This document shows, piece after piece, positions 38,981-50,471 of a stretch of 64,000 nucleotides of DNA (position 1 is the first letter of the stretch; each line of letters begins with the position of its first letter). The notes beneath the pieces are model-generated. The model did no database searches and was not told the DNA's origin. It worked only from the letters and a program-made list of their open reading frames with translations. This DNA is from Lepiota brunneoincarnata (taxonomy: Eukaryota > Basidiomycota > Agaricomycetes > Agaricales > Agaricaceae). The position numbers and the translations under genes were made by a program. The stretch spans positions 558,001-622,000 of the forward strand of contig JAEBUN010000018.1 in assembly GCA_023014365.1 (NCBI GenBank), given 5' to 3'.

Positions 38981-39452
38981 CGAAAGTCGCGTCAGATGTC
39001 TGTGCGTCAGGAACATGCCTGGCGACACATCCGGGGGGTTTGTGAGTCCCAATTCATTTGCGGGTGGTGCGAGGGTAGATGTCCACGAATAAGGTACGAT
39101 TGTCGTCCTCTTCGGGAAGAGGCAGAGTCCCACAACAGTGGAGAGAAGACACTGGCCGGTCCTAACCTGACGTTGGCTTCCACGTGACTTACTTTTGCGG
39201 CACGCCCCCTCGAAAAGAAGGTGCAGAATCCAGATAGGAACCAAGCAGCAAAAAGCAATGGTAATCCGAGAGCCACCAAGTACCAGTTGATATCAGTGTT
39301 CAAGTGCCAAATGATACGTGAGAGTGACCATTACACCGAGGCGCGCATGTGGGTGTTTGAACCTAAATCCTACCTCAGAGTTAACGGTGGGTGGCTATGA
39401 AATATATTAGGTATAAATTGTGCGTGGGAGAGAACGCCACCCGAGATAGACA

Positions 39453-39842
39453 ATGTTCATGCTAAGAAAGCACGGAATACATGAAGTGAACGTGACAGAG
39501 GCATCCATCGAATGGTGTGCTCAGTGGAGAACCTATCCATCCTACCCCATTGTTCCGATGCTCATTGTTCTCCTCATTCTCGCTGCCCTCAACTTGTCTT
39601 CGAGCGCTCCCGTGGCTGTCCCTGATACTGACGATGATCGAGTGCTACTTGTCTTGTTCAGACGCGCGCTCCCAGAAGAGGAAAAGCAGAGGTGGGTCAC
39701 TCACAAGTTTGATGATGCAAAGAAACATGGATGGACCACGCGACTGGCTGTTGTTCCATATCGGCTTGCTCAAGCGGCCCTCCGTCCAATAGGTGAATGT
39801 GCTACGGTTCCAGGCTTCCCCTTGACTCCCTACGGGTGCTAA
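39453..39842 (+). CDS. Small putative secreted protein, family copy 1
   Basis: 129 codons. An inner ATG (39558, M-L-I-V-L-L-I-L-A-A-L) gives a good signal peptide followed by S-A-P-V-A-V-P and an acidic D-T-D-D-D. The segment S-A-P-x-A-V-P...L-V-L-F-x-R-A-L-P-E is shared with the copies at 50472 and 57133; after it the C-terminus differs (E-E-K-Q-R-W here). I do not recognise the family. It may contain introns I could not place. Confidence 0.4.
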   Translation: MFMLRKHGIHEVNVTEASIEWCAQWRTYPSYPIVPMLIVLLILAALNLSSSAPVAVPDTDDDRVLLVLFRRALPEEEKQRWVTHKFDDAKKHGWTTRLAVVPYRLAQAALRPIGECATVPGFPLTPYGC

Positions 39843-41296
39843 TGTTCTATGCTGAGAACACTGGAGGAAAAGAGTCCATTCTTACCCTAATCATCGCTGT
39901 CTCGTTCGGCGCAATTCGCCTCGCTCCATGGTCATTCCCATTCCCATCCATCACCGAGCGCTGGCTATGGCGTTCCTCGGCACTTCTAACACAGCCGTAT
40001 CTTTCACGGTTTACCTCCGCGATCTCGCCCTCGCCCTCAAGGAGTCCAGTGACGCCCGATTTTATAAGCTTCTAGTCAATACATCCAGCCCTTCTTGCCT
40101 CCGTTGGTATCCTATTCTATATTTTCGCCCGCCTTATACTCTTTGTCCTTGCATTCTCCATCTCGAGTGGCCCCCGTCCAGATTGTCTTTGCAGCGGTAG
40201 AATGGACATCATGCATATGATTTTTCGACTATCAGCCTATTTATATGCCGGCTATGCATAGCGCTTTGTTGAATTCAGCATTTATTTCTGTATCATTACA
40301 CGTCTCTCCCTGTTACTCTTTTCTTGTAGGCCCATCAACTAAGCATTTTGCAAAAATGAGAGAAAGCCAGCGAGTATCATCACGCCAGAGCGTTGCTTCA
40401 GATGGGATTGTGCTACGACTTTGCAATATGGCGGGGGGAAGCTGAATAGGGCCCATGCTGAACGCCGTTCTGGTCGGGTGATTCTCCCTGCATTGTAGCA
40501 TGACTGGAGGGACCGGTTGGGATGTGACTGTCGACATGCCGGATATTTGAAATCGCAGGCATGCCTGAGCCTCGAGTCCGGCATCCATGCTGGGCGACTC
40601 TATTTTCTAAGCTTTAGCTACACCGCTCTCCATCACGTTTTTATGTCTCTGAGTGCCTCGCAAGGCACGGAGGTCCTTCTAGTACCAATGATCTGGTACG
40701 CAGGCGCTCGAAGTTAAGAGGTTTTAGCTTTTACTGAATGCCCGTCACACGAGGCCAATCCCTCCAGCAAGCGCCCTAGCCGTGTTTAGGATGTAAGTAA
40801 CATTAGAGTTCTCCGCTGGCCATTTTGCAACTGATGGAGGCTGACACGATGTCTCAATCTTTGGCTGCCTCCGTCCAAACACAATTGATCAAGACGACTT
40901 GGCATTCAGGTATTACACCCGACATGGTTGGCCGTGCAAGGCTGTACTGTGCGTCTTATTTCCTGAGGTCAATATCCGAGCCCTCGGGAACACAACGCAG
41001 GCCAACCAACGTCTTGCGAAGGACCAAAATGAGGCTTTTTAATTACCGAATCAGAGGTTCATAGATAGGTACTCCCCTCTTTTGTCAACTCAATCATTCG
41101 TACGTCCACCACGCAGATTCCTGAGATCCCGTGAGGTAGAGCTCTGTGCGCCTGATACCGTTATAGTCTTTAGCGGTGTCTCATCTTCTAGCTCCCTTTC
41201 TGACATCTGTACCTGAACATGCTTGGCCCCGCTCTCCACCCCAAACCAATATTGAAATTTTGCAAAGTGCGTGGCCTGTTCACCCCCTGCAGAAGG
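39843..41296. other. Relic-rich spacer upstream of the RSG gene
   Basis: It contains sequence repeated at about 50990-51480 and 57720-58240 (shared words CCAATGATCTGGTACGCAGG and TCTCCGCTGGCCATTTTGCA). Short frames here have no recognisable domain. The last 200 bp are the conserved promoter of the Arg/Ser/Gly-rich gene. Confidence 0.4.
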
Positions 41297-41303
41297 TATA
41301 AAA
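41297..41303 (+). promoter_or_regulatory. TATA box, RSG gene copy 1
   Basis: TATAAAA about 95 bp before the ATG, within about 250 bp of promoter conserved in all three copies (TATA also at 51742 and 58440). A CCAAT word lies about 50 bp upstream in copies 1 and 3. Confidence 0.6.
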
Positions 41304-41396
41304 CGTACCCTCCAAGCACCAGGAAAGAACCCAGAAACCTCTAAAGTTTCTTCTCTCATCGTACCAAAGCTTCTAAAGCCAAACTTAGCATTCATC

Positions 41397-41913
41397 ATGC
41401 AGATCTTCTCTTCTCTTGCATTCCTCGTCGTCACCTCTCTTCTCGCCATCACCGTCGTCGCTGCCCCGGCCCCGTTGGGCACCGCAGACACGGCACTTGC
41501 GGCCCGAGGACTTGAGGAGCGCGCCGCCGAGGCATACGCCGTCGAACGTCGCCACCCAGGAGGCAGAGGTCGTGGGAAAGGCCGTGGAAGGGGCCGTGGT
41601 GGAAGGGGCCGCTCCCGCTCAAGGGGTTCTCGGTCCAGGTCCAGGTCCAGGTCTCGCTCAAGGGGTGGCAGATCTAGGTCCAGGTCCAGGGGTGGCAGGT
41701 CCAGGTCCAGGTCCAGAGGTTCAAGGTCTAGGTCTAGGTCCTGGTCGAGGTCCAGGTCCAGGGGAGGCAACCGAAAGCCATACCGCCCTGGGTGAGTTTC
41801 TCTGTCCTCGTATTGAACAAGGGTGCTGATGAGGTTGCTCCAACAGCAAGGGGCCGAAGACCAATGGGCCGAAGACCAACGGGCCGAAGCCGAACGGACC
41901 GAAGCGAAACTAA
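41397..41913 (+). CDS. Secreted Arg/Ser/Gly-rich protein, copy 1
   Basis: Two exons (41397-41791, 41847-41913) give 153 residues. A signal peptide (M-Q-I-F-S-S-L-A-F-L, cleavage near A-A-P-A-P) is followed by a short spacer with E-R-R, an R-G-R-G-K-G block, and a long run of Arg-Ser pairs built from a 6-bp CCAGGT-type repeat. The apparent stop after Y-R-P-G is the first codon of a 55-nt GTGAGT...CAG intron. The second exon adds four N-G-P-K-type units of 15 bp, ending K-R-N. Such basic RGG/RS tails bind nucleic acids when intracellular; a secreted one is unusual and its role is unknown. Confidence 0.75.
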
Positions 41914-42227
41914 AGTCAAAGGGGCGCTAGTCGTTCGCGCCCTTTACTACGCTGATGATGTCGTTGGAGATGGACATTATGAATCATGAAACAATTTCGC
42001 CTTTCAGAACGCATGTATGAATGTGTACCTGCTCCCTTGCCTGTACTCTTGTGTCGCTTGTTTGTTGTAACGTTCTTTGTACCTTGGACTACAAATTTAG
42101 TTGTATCGGAATGCCTTGACTCCCGTGGCGCTTACTGTCAAGCTTCGACCAAGATTCATCAAAAGATGCAGTTCGATGTTCAAGCTATAATACAGTTTTA
42201 TCCCCACTACTACTACTTCTTCTAGTC

Positions 42228-43459
42228 AAAAGGAACAGGTCTAAGCTCAAGTCCTCCCAAACCCACTCCAGATGCCTTCAACTACTCCCGCTGTCCTGCC
42301 TTGGCCGCACCAAAAACAGATGGCACAGGAATCCCACAACAGTCACCCCACCCCATCTCTCTCTGCCCAGGTCTACCCGGATCCCCATGTGCGTGCGCAT
42401 GCCCATGATGTTGGTTGTCTTGGCGAGAGTCATTGGACGCTGGAGGAGTGGGGCCATCGTAGGGGAGGAGGGAGCTGAACAGGAAATGTTGGCCGATTGG
42501 GAGTCTGCCCAGGGATCCTGATGAGGCATGTTTCAATCACCTCAGAGTTGGCCTTGTCCGGACGCATGGCAGAGATATCACCCAGCGTTGGAAGTGCTAG
42601 CGTAGGGATGAAGTCTTGGTCTGGACATAGCAGGTATTAGTTCCTATTACGATGTGCAGAGACTGCAGTGCGGAGCTTACAGAGTTAATAAACGCGATGC
42701 AGGCGAATTACATGTAGTGCTTAGGAAATTCTCCACCACCTCAGGATCGTGAACCGACTTTGGTCGAATACAGTTATGGCCTGAGAAAACGCTCAAAACA
42801 AGTCTTGAAAAAAGTTACGTTCAAGGCAAAAACCAACCGCGAAGTTGAGCAGCACCCCACAAGGTACGTCGACTGTAGAATGCGCATCACGGTCAGGTAT
42901 TTATATACGTGACGATGAGCACAGGGCCATCCTGGCGGAACTATAGACCCACCTCCAAAAAAAAGCGGATAACAAGTGTCCTGCGGTCGCTTGGGCCGAC
43001 AACACCGGGTTGTTCCGGGCAATACCTATCGTAGTCGTTAGCGGGATAAACGAACGCGCTGAACAGTCACTCACATCCAATATAAAAGGTATAACTGCAT
43101 GCCACTCCCATAATCCATTGTTGCCATGTTTCCCCAAGCTTCGCCAAAAACATGTAGCGACTTTGGCAAATGCTCTCCTTCGGCAGGCTAGGGAGCGATT
43201 CATGAAGTTCAGGAGACACCTATAGTATTGGGTGTCGCCGCCTGCGTTGGCTATGCTTACTTAACGACTCATATACCTCGTGAACCTTGTCATAGAATGT
43301 CCTGAAAGCAGGGTTCCCGAACCTGGACGCAGCGTTGTCAACTGGAGGAGTATCCCTGCAGAATTCTTCTACTTGATCCAACACGCCGGGAATGGCTTTC
43401 ACCCCCTGCCACAGAAAGATCAGATACACGATGAGATTAGAGTCAAGGCTCCCCCTCAC
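42228..43459 (-). pseudogene. PTPA relic, copy 2
   Basis: The minus strand carries G-V-L-D-Q-V-E-E-F-C-R-D-T-P-P-V-D-N and R-F-G-N-P-A-F-R-T-F-Y-D-K-V (about 43270-43420), with the upstream S-P-L-S word. A C-terminal exon remnant (C-G-I-P-V-P-S) lies at about 42230-42350. The middle is missing and replaced by unrelated sequence. The relic lies just 3' of copy 1 of the RSG gene and next to hydrolase copy 1. Confidence 0.6.
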
Positions 43460-43752
43460 TCAGCGGCGATTCCTCATACGAACGGTGAGCTTGATGTCGA
43501 AACAGCTGGAGTGCCTCGATATACGAAACAACGTTCTTCTGCGTCTGAGAAGCGTGAAATCACTCCAGCTGTTCCTTTGCAAGGATGCACTTGCAAGTTG
43601 TGAACCAAGGGGTGTGGTGGATTGAGCACTCGAGTGCTCAGGTCAACCTGGCTTTCCCAACACAGTTGACGAGTTCCAAGACACAATTTGGATTATCAAT
43701 ATTCTAGTTACATTCGACTAGATCCGCTACCCCTGGAGGCATATTCTGATCA

Positions 43753-45005
43753 TTACGGTACAGCGGCAAAAGCCCGCGTAAGCGCAGCACCTGCATCAGA
43801 CACAAGTTTCTTTCCGGCAGTTAAGACACTGCTGAAGAGTCAGTAAAGACAATAGATCACTCTATCATACTCACCCTGTATGCAGACGAAAGCCAGAAAG
43901 GATCAGTTGGTGATATCAAGTAAAAACATCCAAAACACACCGTCCAGAACAATGGCAAGGTGCATCGCACCTCGATAGAGTTCGACCTCGACTTCAACCC
44001 CTTCTTTCCTCAACTTCTCACCATACTCAATACCATCGTCTCTCAAGACATCTATCTCACAAACCGCAATCCACGCCTTCGGTACTTTGCGTACAAGCTC
44101 TGCAGGCGCAAAGGCCGGCGAGGCATCCCACTTGGTCCAGTCTTCTTCATTCGGGAGGTAGTTGCGCCTGAACCAAAGTATTTGAGCAGGGGTCAGGAAC
44201 GGAGCGTGCTGGGTTTCTGCCCAGAGGTCATCGACCGAGGCTGTATTGTTCGTCGCCGGAACAACAAGCATCTGGAAAATCAGGGGGATATTCTTTTCCA
44301 CGGCCTTCAGAGCCAGAACGGCTGCAAGGTTACCGCCACTGTAATACTATGTTAGGTCGATCGTGCCCCTAGCTGGACGTTTTGGACTAGCCTTGACACA
44401 CCACCGACGGCAATACGAGCGGGATTGACAGCTATCTTGTTCGGACCTTCACTGACCACCCATTCCAGCGCTTCCACTGCATCTTCTACTGCAGCCGGGT
44501 ACGGATTTTCTGGTGCAAGTCGGTAGTCAACAGAGACGACAACACAACTAGCAGCTAAATGGAAGGTTAGCAGCGGGTGAAGGACGTCATGGTATGGCAC
44601 TAACCAGTAACCATGCGGGTGATGAACGACGTCTCAGAGCTGAAGTCCCCCAGTGTCCATCCACCTAGAATTAGATGTAACCAAGCAGTAGAGCGGAATA
44701 TTAGGAACAAACTGACCACCGTGGAGCCAAACAAGGACTGGCCATCCCTCCGCTGGTTGAACTCCTTTCTGGGTGAAGACACGGACTTTCGCCTTGGACA
44801 GGGTGTAATCCTCGGTATTACCGATTTCCAAGGGTTCTGAAGTCCCGGGAGGAGGGGGGGTTAAACGGTATTTCGGATCCCAAGGAAGGAGCTCGGGTGG
44901 GACGGAGTTCAAGAAATGGGCGTTGTGAAAGGCAATGTATTCTGAATCGAGTTTATTGATGACTGAGGGGTGAATAGAATTGTCGTACTTGATATCAGAG
45001 GTCAT
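43753..45005 (-). CDS. HSL-type alpha/beta hydrolase, copy 1
   Basis: Minus-strand exons 45005-44717, 44664-44605, 44554-44392, 44338-43941 and a last exon 43831-43753. The oxyanion-hole H-G-G-G-W is split by intron 1. The nucleophile elbow G-V-S-S-G-G is split by intron 3. Y-R-L-A-P-E-N, the acid in C-E-I-D-V-L and the His in Y-R-G-A-M-H complete an HSL/fold-3 esterase, with no signal peptide. Intron 3 starts GC instead of GT; the paralogue has GT. To keep frame into the last exon ([11 protein letters not shown]) a single base between two introns must be retained, so the 3' model is uncertain. The size, about 329 residues, is normal for the family. Confidence 0.75.
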
Positions 45006-45931
45006 GGTGGATTGTCATCAAGTGTATCCTTGCTTTGCGGATAATCCCACGAATTTCGATGCGGCCTGCTTGTCTGAGTAGGAATCAAATACTCCAACCT
45101 GTAAGGACCCTTTTGTGGGGGTCCTCACGAACGAGACGTATCCGACTAAGAGATCAACGAGCACGAGAGGTATATTATTTAGAGCGAGAATACAGTGTGA
45201 TGCGATGATGGGTGTTAGGAACAAGAAGATGAAAGATAACGTTCCTTCCGTCCGTCCATATGTCAGTAGTCACGTGGTCTGTGTAAGGAGCGTCCTGACT
45301 CCTTACACAACCTAGGATAACAATCTGCCCGTGACGTAGCCTGAAAGGAGTTGAGGGGGCGTCAAACTACCAGAAACAGTCTGCTCTTCCGGTTTTCCAA
45401 GCCTAAGTTAAAATTAAAGCGTGCTGCACGGACTATAGATATATTTATTACACACCTGTTTTTAGCACTCCGGATATCCGGCCAGATTTGGGATGAGCAG
45501 AGTTAAATATCCCGCGCTCATGGGTACCATATTCATACAATCCCACTTACAGCTTGAGACTTTAGCGTAGGTATAACAAGGTAATAAAACAAGAGCACGA
45601 ACCCTGGACTAGTTCTTCAAGTGTATCCCAAGTGGATGGTCAGGTCTTCAGAGACCATTGGGGTTCGATTCCAGGCAGCCTGGCCTTTCCAGAACTTGAG
45701 ATTGTCTCATGTCCGGCTTCATTGGAATAGGAAAATACCTCTTAACGCTTTTTGCACCCGATCCAGTGTGGAAGCGCTGGAATTCGGAGGTTCTCGCTCC
45801 GATTTTTTTTTTGACAAGAACGGCTCTCACGGCATCCAGAACTAAATGATGGGAGCAAACAAACAAAAATAAAGGAGAATCTTTCATCAAATACTTTAAA
45901 GCGTTCTTGCCCGAGTCCTTACACATACTTA
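45006..45931. other. Hydrolase upstream region and duplicated relic
   Basis: About 45590-45850 repeats the stretch at 37685-37900 and 55830-56060, interrupted by small indels. No gene is supported. A T-arm-like GGTTCGATTCC at about 45662 is not part of a tRNA fold that I can build. Confidence 0.45.
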
Positions 45932-47532
45932 CAGTGGCGTCCAAAAGTATCGCACCGTCACATGACCAACGGATCAACTCTCTCTTGTTCTTCGAGATCA
46001 TTGTTGTTTCATCCATAAATTATATTGACAGAGAGCTAAGCATGTAGGGAATCAATATATAGTAGTAGAGAGACATAATATACAGAATTTAAATCAAAAA
46101 ATGAGGAGGAGTGTGAAAAGGATGGTGCAATACTTTTGGACATCACCTATTAAGAGATAAGATTAGAGCATTGTGGGATGAAAACAAAACCATTCACCTT
46201 GAAACAAGTTAGTACTTGGTGTTTCCACCCCGGGCCTTAATTACTGCCTCAACACGATGAGGCATACTCTCAAAAAGGGTGTCCAAATTTTCTTGAGATA
46301 TATTACCCCATTCCTCCTGAAGAGCAGCCCACATCTCATCCCGGTTGCGAGGAAGAGGGTCACGGGCACGCACAAGACGATCCAATTGGTCCCATGCATG
46401 CTCTATAATGTTCATATCAGGGCTTGAGGGTGGCCAGTCCAAGCGGCGAATTTTTTTCTTCTTGAAAAATTCCTCAGCAACTTTACTCCTGTGTTTCGGA
46501 TCATTATCCTGCTGGAAAATCGGTGCGCTTCAACCTGTGGATCTCAGATTAAGATCCTTGAGAGTCCCTAGATAAGACTTTTCAAGGATCTTGACATAAT
46601 CCGGACCACACATGATGCCGGATATCTGATGTAACCTCCCTACCCCCCGACTAGTGATGCACCCCCAAACCATAATATTCCCCCCCCCATGTTTGATGTT
46701 CTTCTTGGTAAATCGAGGGTCCAGGGCCTGTCTGGGCTTCATCCAAGCATATTGACGGCCATCTGACTTGAAAAGGAGGAATTTAGATTCATCGGAGAAA
46801 ATTACCTCCTTCCAGTCATCAACCGTCCAATCAGAATGCTGGCGTGCCCACACAAGTCGCTTCTTCTGATTGATTGGAGAAATGTAGGGATGGGGCCTCC
46901 TGACTTGGCATATCAATCCTTTCTCCTTTAGGGAGCATGCTACTGTTTGGCGTGACACACCCGGGAAGGTGGTTTTAGCCAATTCAGTTGCATTGGATAC
47001 CTCCGTTCGGGCAAGAAGCCGGGCCCCAACTTGCACTTGGCGCTCATCCAGCTTTCGAGGGCGACCGGATTTGGGCCTGACATAATATGGATCTTCAGTT
47101 TTGGAGAATCTGTCGAGTACACGGCTGACAGTAGAGTGATGGATACTGATCCTTGACCCGATCTGTCTATGGGTCATCCCGGAAGACCGGAGTTCAACAA
47201 TGCGAGCGACTTTAGATGGGGAAGTATAGACCATGGTGTAATGAGGCTGAATGATGCAAAAAACTTGAGGTTTGTTCACTCTGGCTTCGCCTATATAGCT
47301 TCAAAGGTGATTGAACTTAGATGTCCAAAAGAAATGCACCATAGGTGTGGCACTAAAACATGAATTTTATTCCTAGAATACATTATACAGCAAAGTTTCA
47401 TTGCCATGATGATTCCTTGTGTCCTGGAGCACAAAACAGCATACTTTGTTTCACCTCAAGTGTTACATGAAATAGATAAGCGAGATCAAGAGATCAGGTC
47501 ACATGATGGTGCGATACTTTTGGACGCCACTG
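45932..47532 (-). mobile_element. Tc1/mariner-type DNA transposon, 1601 bp
   Basis: The terminal inverted repeats begin CAGTGGCGTCCAAAAGTATC and match for about 27 bp before the first mismatch. TA duplications flank both ends (45930-45931, 47533-47534). The uninterrupted paralogous site is present near 60871. One transposase gene lies on the minus strand. Confidence 0.95.
46209..47234 (-). pseudogene. Tc1-type transposase with one in-frame stop
   Basis: The minus-strand ATG at 47234 (M-V-Y-T-S-P-S-K) starts two helix-turn-helix modules with the GRPRK-like linker G-R-P-R-K, followed by the DDE core: F-S-D-E-S-K-F, Q-Q-D-N-D-P-K-H and S-P-D-M-N-I-I-E-H-A-W. Cut-and-paste transposase by family knowledge. 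The frame is intact over its whole length except for a TGA at 46530-46532, between the first and second catalytic Asp, after which it runs in frame to TAG at 46209. A single substitution may have killed it, or the copy is transactivated by others. Confidence 0.9.
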
Positions 47533-47809
47533 TACTTGGACGAGGGTAAACCGATAATTATTCTTTGGCTGACAATGGACATTCAACATTTTGTGCTGAT
47601 TTGCACACGTTATGCTCAAACCTGTGCGTGGCGGTCGGTGGGCAACTACCCTGGGCGATAGGGCCTTGGGCATTATGATTCAAAAAGGTTTTACTCCCAA
47701 TAATTCTCGGTATGTATCAATCACGGCACATGCATTTGATTTCGAAGTACAAATGATAATATGTATGCCAGCCAGGCTCATAAGTCATTACACCCGTCTG
47801 CTGGATCGG

Positions 47810-48025
47810 TTAGAGGCAGCAGCGTTGGAAACCCAAGCACGGGGAAACATCTTCAATGAAAACTGGGCGAAAGCCCGGAGGGCAGGGAACGTTAGGGCTG
47901 CTGATACAACGAAACCCCCGAGGGCCAGCTAGTTCACCGCAGGATAAGGCGTGGGTGCTACTTGCGCCGTAGGTTATAGCGACCGCGAGAACGATGAGCG
48001 CGTTAGGAATGGGGTTGACCTTCAT
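47810..48025 (-). CDS. Six-cysteine small secreted protein, copy 1
   Basis: 71 residues with a signal peptide of about 26 residues (M-K-V-N-P-I-P-N-A-L-I-V-L). The mature part is L-S-C-G-E-L-A-G-P-R-G-F-R-C and ends Q-R-C-C-L. The six Cys are spaced for up to three disulfides. Copies at 59353 and 61160 share all six Cys and the G-P-R-G-x-R-C core. No intron. The family is unknown to me; it looks like an effector or toxin-like small secreted protein, but that is a guess from size and Cys content only. A TATAAA-like box on the minus strand lies at about 48156-48162. Confidence 0.7.
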   Translation of the reverse strand: MKVNPIPNALIVLAVAITYGASSTHALSCGELAGPRGFRCISSPNVPCPPGFRPVFIEDVSPCLGFQRCCL

Positions 48026-48180
48026 TGTAAGCTGTGCCCGTGTGCCACTAGAGTCAGTAGAGAAGAGTCAATCCAGAGACGAATGGTTGCATACGGAAAA
48101 GAGTGGACGTAAATCTGGCGGTTGTAGTCAGGAGGTCTTTAGACCAGAGTCTTGCTTTATAACTTGAAGCAGAATATGTC

Positions 48181-48300
48181 GTAACAAGGTGGTGAAACAT
48201 CTTTAGGGGATGAAAACCGCAGCAACCTCCAATCTACCCAGCATCGATGAATCATGTCTTATTAGATGATTATACTTACGTTAAAGCGCTTAGGCTATAT
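48181..48300 (-). repeat. About 110-bp repeat upstream of SSP gene, copy a
   Basis: It carries the words GGTGAAACATC, GATGAAAACCGCAGCAACCTCCAATC and TTATTAGATGATTATACTTACG (broken into short words here). Related copies are at 48355-48470, 59757-59870, 61538-61640 and 61690-61810, each 150-450 bp upstream of a six-cysteine SSP start. It could be a promoter module or a leftover of the duplicated block. Confidence 0.6.
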
Positions 48301-48354
48301 CAATTGTCATTTGGGCGGAGTAAATAATCTTGATATCTCTGAAGCAGAACTGAC

Positions 48355-48470
48355 CCTAAGGCGGTGAAGCATCCGGATGAAAACTGAAGCAACCTCAAGT
48401 CCATCCCTCATCAATGAGCCAGAGCCTATTAGATGATCAGACTTAGGTTAGTAGCGTTCACGAGCATTAA
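48355..48470 (-). repeat. About 110-bp repeat upstream of SSP gene, copy b
   Basis: Diverged second copy 55 bp from copy a (GCGGTGAAGCATCC, GAAGCAACCTCAAGTCC, TTAGATGATCAGACTTAGG). The pair is repeated as a pair at 61538-61810. Confidence 0.55.
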
Positions 48471-49065
48471 TCCTTGGAGCGGACTTGAACGAATCTTGAC
48501 ATCTCCATTTCCTTAGTTTGCTATGTATACAGACGCTGTAGGCAGAGAGACGGGGGGCCATAGCGTGGCTGGGGATGTTGCAGGGAGATTCTGGACTCAA
48601 GGCTCACAAGAGGTTACTAAGATAATACGGGTTTGAAGAGCAAGATTCGAACCTTGCTGGTATGGAATTGTCTTACCCAAATGTTACTCTAGACAGTGAG
48701 GAAGGGTGCAATTTGGCCTATCAATCTCCTTGAAAAGGTCAGTTAGGGAGCCAGGCTCCTCTTTTTGTCGGTAGACTGGGGGGATCAATTACATGGTTGT
48801 CGTACATAGGCTTGGCATGCGACGACTCTTTCGACCTCCATGCATCTAGCGATTCCATTCCAGTGGTGAATCTCATCTCTGATAACTACCAAGCGAGATA
48901 TAGTAAGGCTTCAAACACCTATGCATCGTCCATTAGGTCAAGGCCCTTAAGTTCCAGAGCGCTTGGATCCGTATCAATAACTTCTCCCTGTTTTATTGTA
49001 GTACTGTGCCCTTGGTACTACGAGGATCCAATTAGCATACACTATACTTGATTAGCGTTGTCCAA
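48471..49065. other. Non-coding stretch, duplicated at 61.8-62.4 kb
   Basis: It aligns by eye with 61860-62420 (shared GGAGCCAGGCTCCTCTTTTTG, split here as two words, and GCATCTAGCGATTCCATTCC). A short palindrome AGCAAG...CTTGCT surrounds a GTTCGAA loop at about 48642. No gene is supported. Confidence 0.45.
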
Positions 49066-49660
49066 CTAATCAAACGGAACAAGTCTAATCCCAGGTCTCC
49101 TCAAACCCACCCCAGATGCCCCAACTGCCCTTGCTGTCCTACCCAGGCCACACCAAAAGCAGATGGCACAGGCATCCCACAATAATCACCCCACCCCATC
49201 CCACCCCTCTCTCTCTCTGCCCAGGTCCACCCAGATCCCTGTGCCCATGCGCGTGCCCATGATGTAGGTCGTTTTGCTGGGAGTCGTTGAACACCGGAGG
49301 AGTGGGGGCCATCATAGGGGAGGAGGGAGCCGAAGAGGAAATGTTGGACGATGAGGAAGTTTGCCCAGGACCTCGGTGAGGTACATTTTAATCATCCCAG
49401 AGTTGAATTTGTCCCGTATTTTGACCTGTTCGTGGTAAGGGATAAGTTTGCGATGGAAGTGATACTTATGGGTTAGGGTCCCGCGGATCATGGAGTTTAT
49501 GAGGCATCTATATCCTTGCGTGTCGTCGTGTGCGTTGGCCATGCTCAATCAACAACCCACACGCCCCATGAACCCGGACGTAACATTGTCAACTGGGGCC
49601 TTGCAGAACTCTTCCACTTTTGCACACCGAGAATGGCTTTCACCCCTTGCAGTAGAAAGA
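49066..49660 (-). pseudogene. PTPA relic, copy 3
   Basis: C-terminal exon remnant at about 49066-49200 and an N-side exon remnant at about 49540-49650, with the words for V-E-E-F-C and A-I-L-G-V. More degraded than copies 1 and 2, with indels in both exons. Confidence 0.5.
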
Positions 49661-50471
49661 TCAGATACACTGTAGCGTGGATATAATGAGACGATAAGAA
49701 AAAAGCACTAACCTCTTTACCTAGGAAAATATCAAGTAGACTTGCCCAAGACCACCCTATATCTTCATCATCTACATTGTCCACTAGTTTAAATTCAGAG
49801 GATACGAAGAAGCTGACTGGCAACATGTGCCACAGGTTCTAATGATTTCAGTGCCATCCAACACGTATCCAACGCGATAGACGTCAGCGAACGAGAAATG
49901 GGCACTAACACTGAGGAGTGTCCTTCCTTTGCATGTGTATCCCGTGCAGTCAGGTGCCATATCGAAAGTCGCGCCAGATGTCCGTGCGTTAGGGACATTC
50001 CTGGTAACGCGTCTGAGGGGGGTTTGTGAGTCCCAATTTATTTGCGGGTGGTGCAAGGGCTAGATGTCCGCGAATAGGGCGTTTCCTTCTGGGGTCCCTG
50101 GGAAGAGGTACTAGAGTCCCACAACAGCGGAGAGGAAGAGCACTGGCCCGGTCCTAAGACTTTGGCTTCCACGTGAGACTTGCTTTTGCAGCATGCCCCT
50201 CTCTCGGAAAGAAGGTGCAGATGGGAGATCAGCCGGTAAAACAAATGGTATGTCGAGAGCCAGCATGTACTAGTGAATGTTTGAACCCAAATCCTGCCTC
50301 CGAGTTAGAGTAAGCGGGCGGTGGCCAGGGAGTATACCAACATCAGTAAGGATAAATCGTGAGTGCGAGAGAACGCCACGCGAGATAGATGATATACATG
50401 CTAAGAAAGCACAGAATACGTGAGGTGAACATGGATGGAATGCTGTGCTCAGCGGAGAGGCCTATCCACCT
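49661..50471. other. Unassigned relic, second copy
   Basis: About 49780-50250 is a diverged copy of 38980-39300 and of 56560-57000 (shared CCCTCTCTCGGAAAGAAGG-like and GATGTCCGCGAATAGGG words). Its minus-strand translation (I-W-H-L-T-A, N-W-D-S-Q-T-P) recurs in all three copies but matches no family I know. It is probably a broken gene between PTPA and the small secreted protein. Confidence 0.45.

Larger units (their letters stand above)
37685..42228. repeat. Duplicated segment, copy 1
   Basis: The segment begins with a roughly 300-bp stretch (C-C-T-C-C-A-A-G-T-C-C-G-G-C-G-C-T-T-C-C word at about 37838) and runs through a PTPA relic, an unassigned relic, a small putative secreted protein and an Arg/Ser/Gly-rich secreted protein. 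The same order recurs at about 49066-52616 and 55835-59200. Nucleotide similarity is visible along most of the length, including non-coding parts, so this is segmental duplication and not only gene-family similarity. Confidence 0.75.

Noticed and set aside
41090..41770. 226-codon minus-strand ORF of Leu/Asp repeats (and its counterparts at 51617 and 58329)
   Set aside because: These are antisense shadows of the hexamer-repeat RS coding region, low in complexity and without start context.
41397..41795. RSG protein ending at the first in-frame stop
   Set aside because: The stop is inside a conserved splice donor; all three copies support a second exon.
48181..48300. C-box-like TGATGA in the 110-bp repeats, suggesting snoRNA
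   Set aside because: No consistent D box or terminal stem in the copies; treated as an upstream repeat only.
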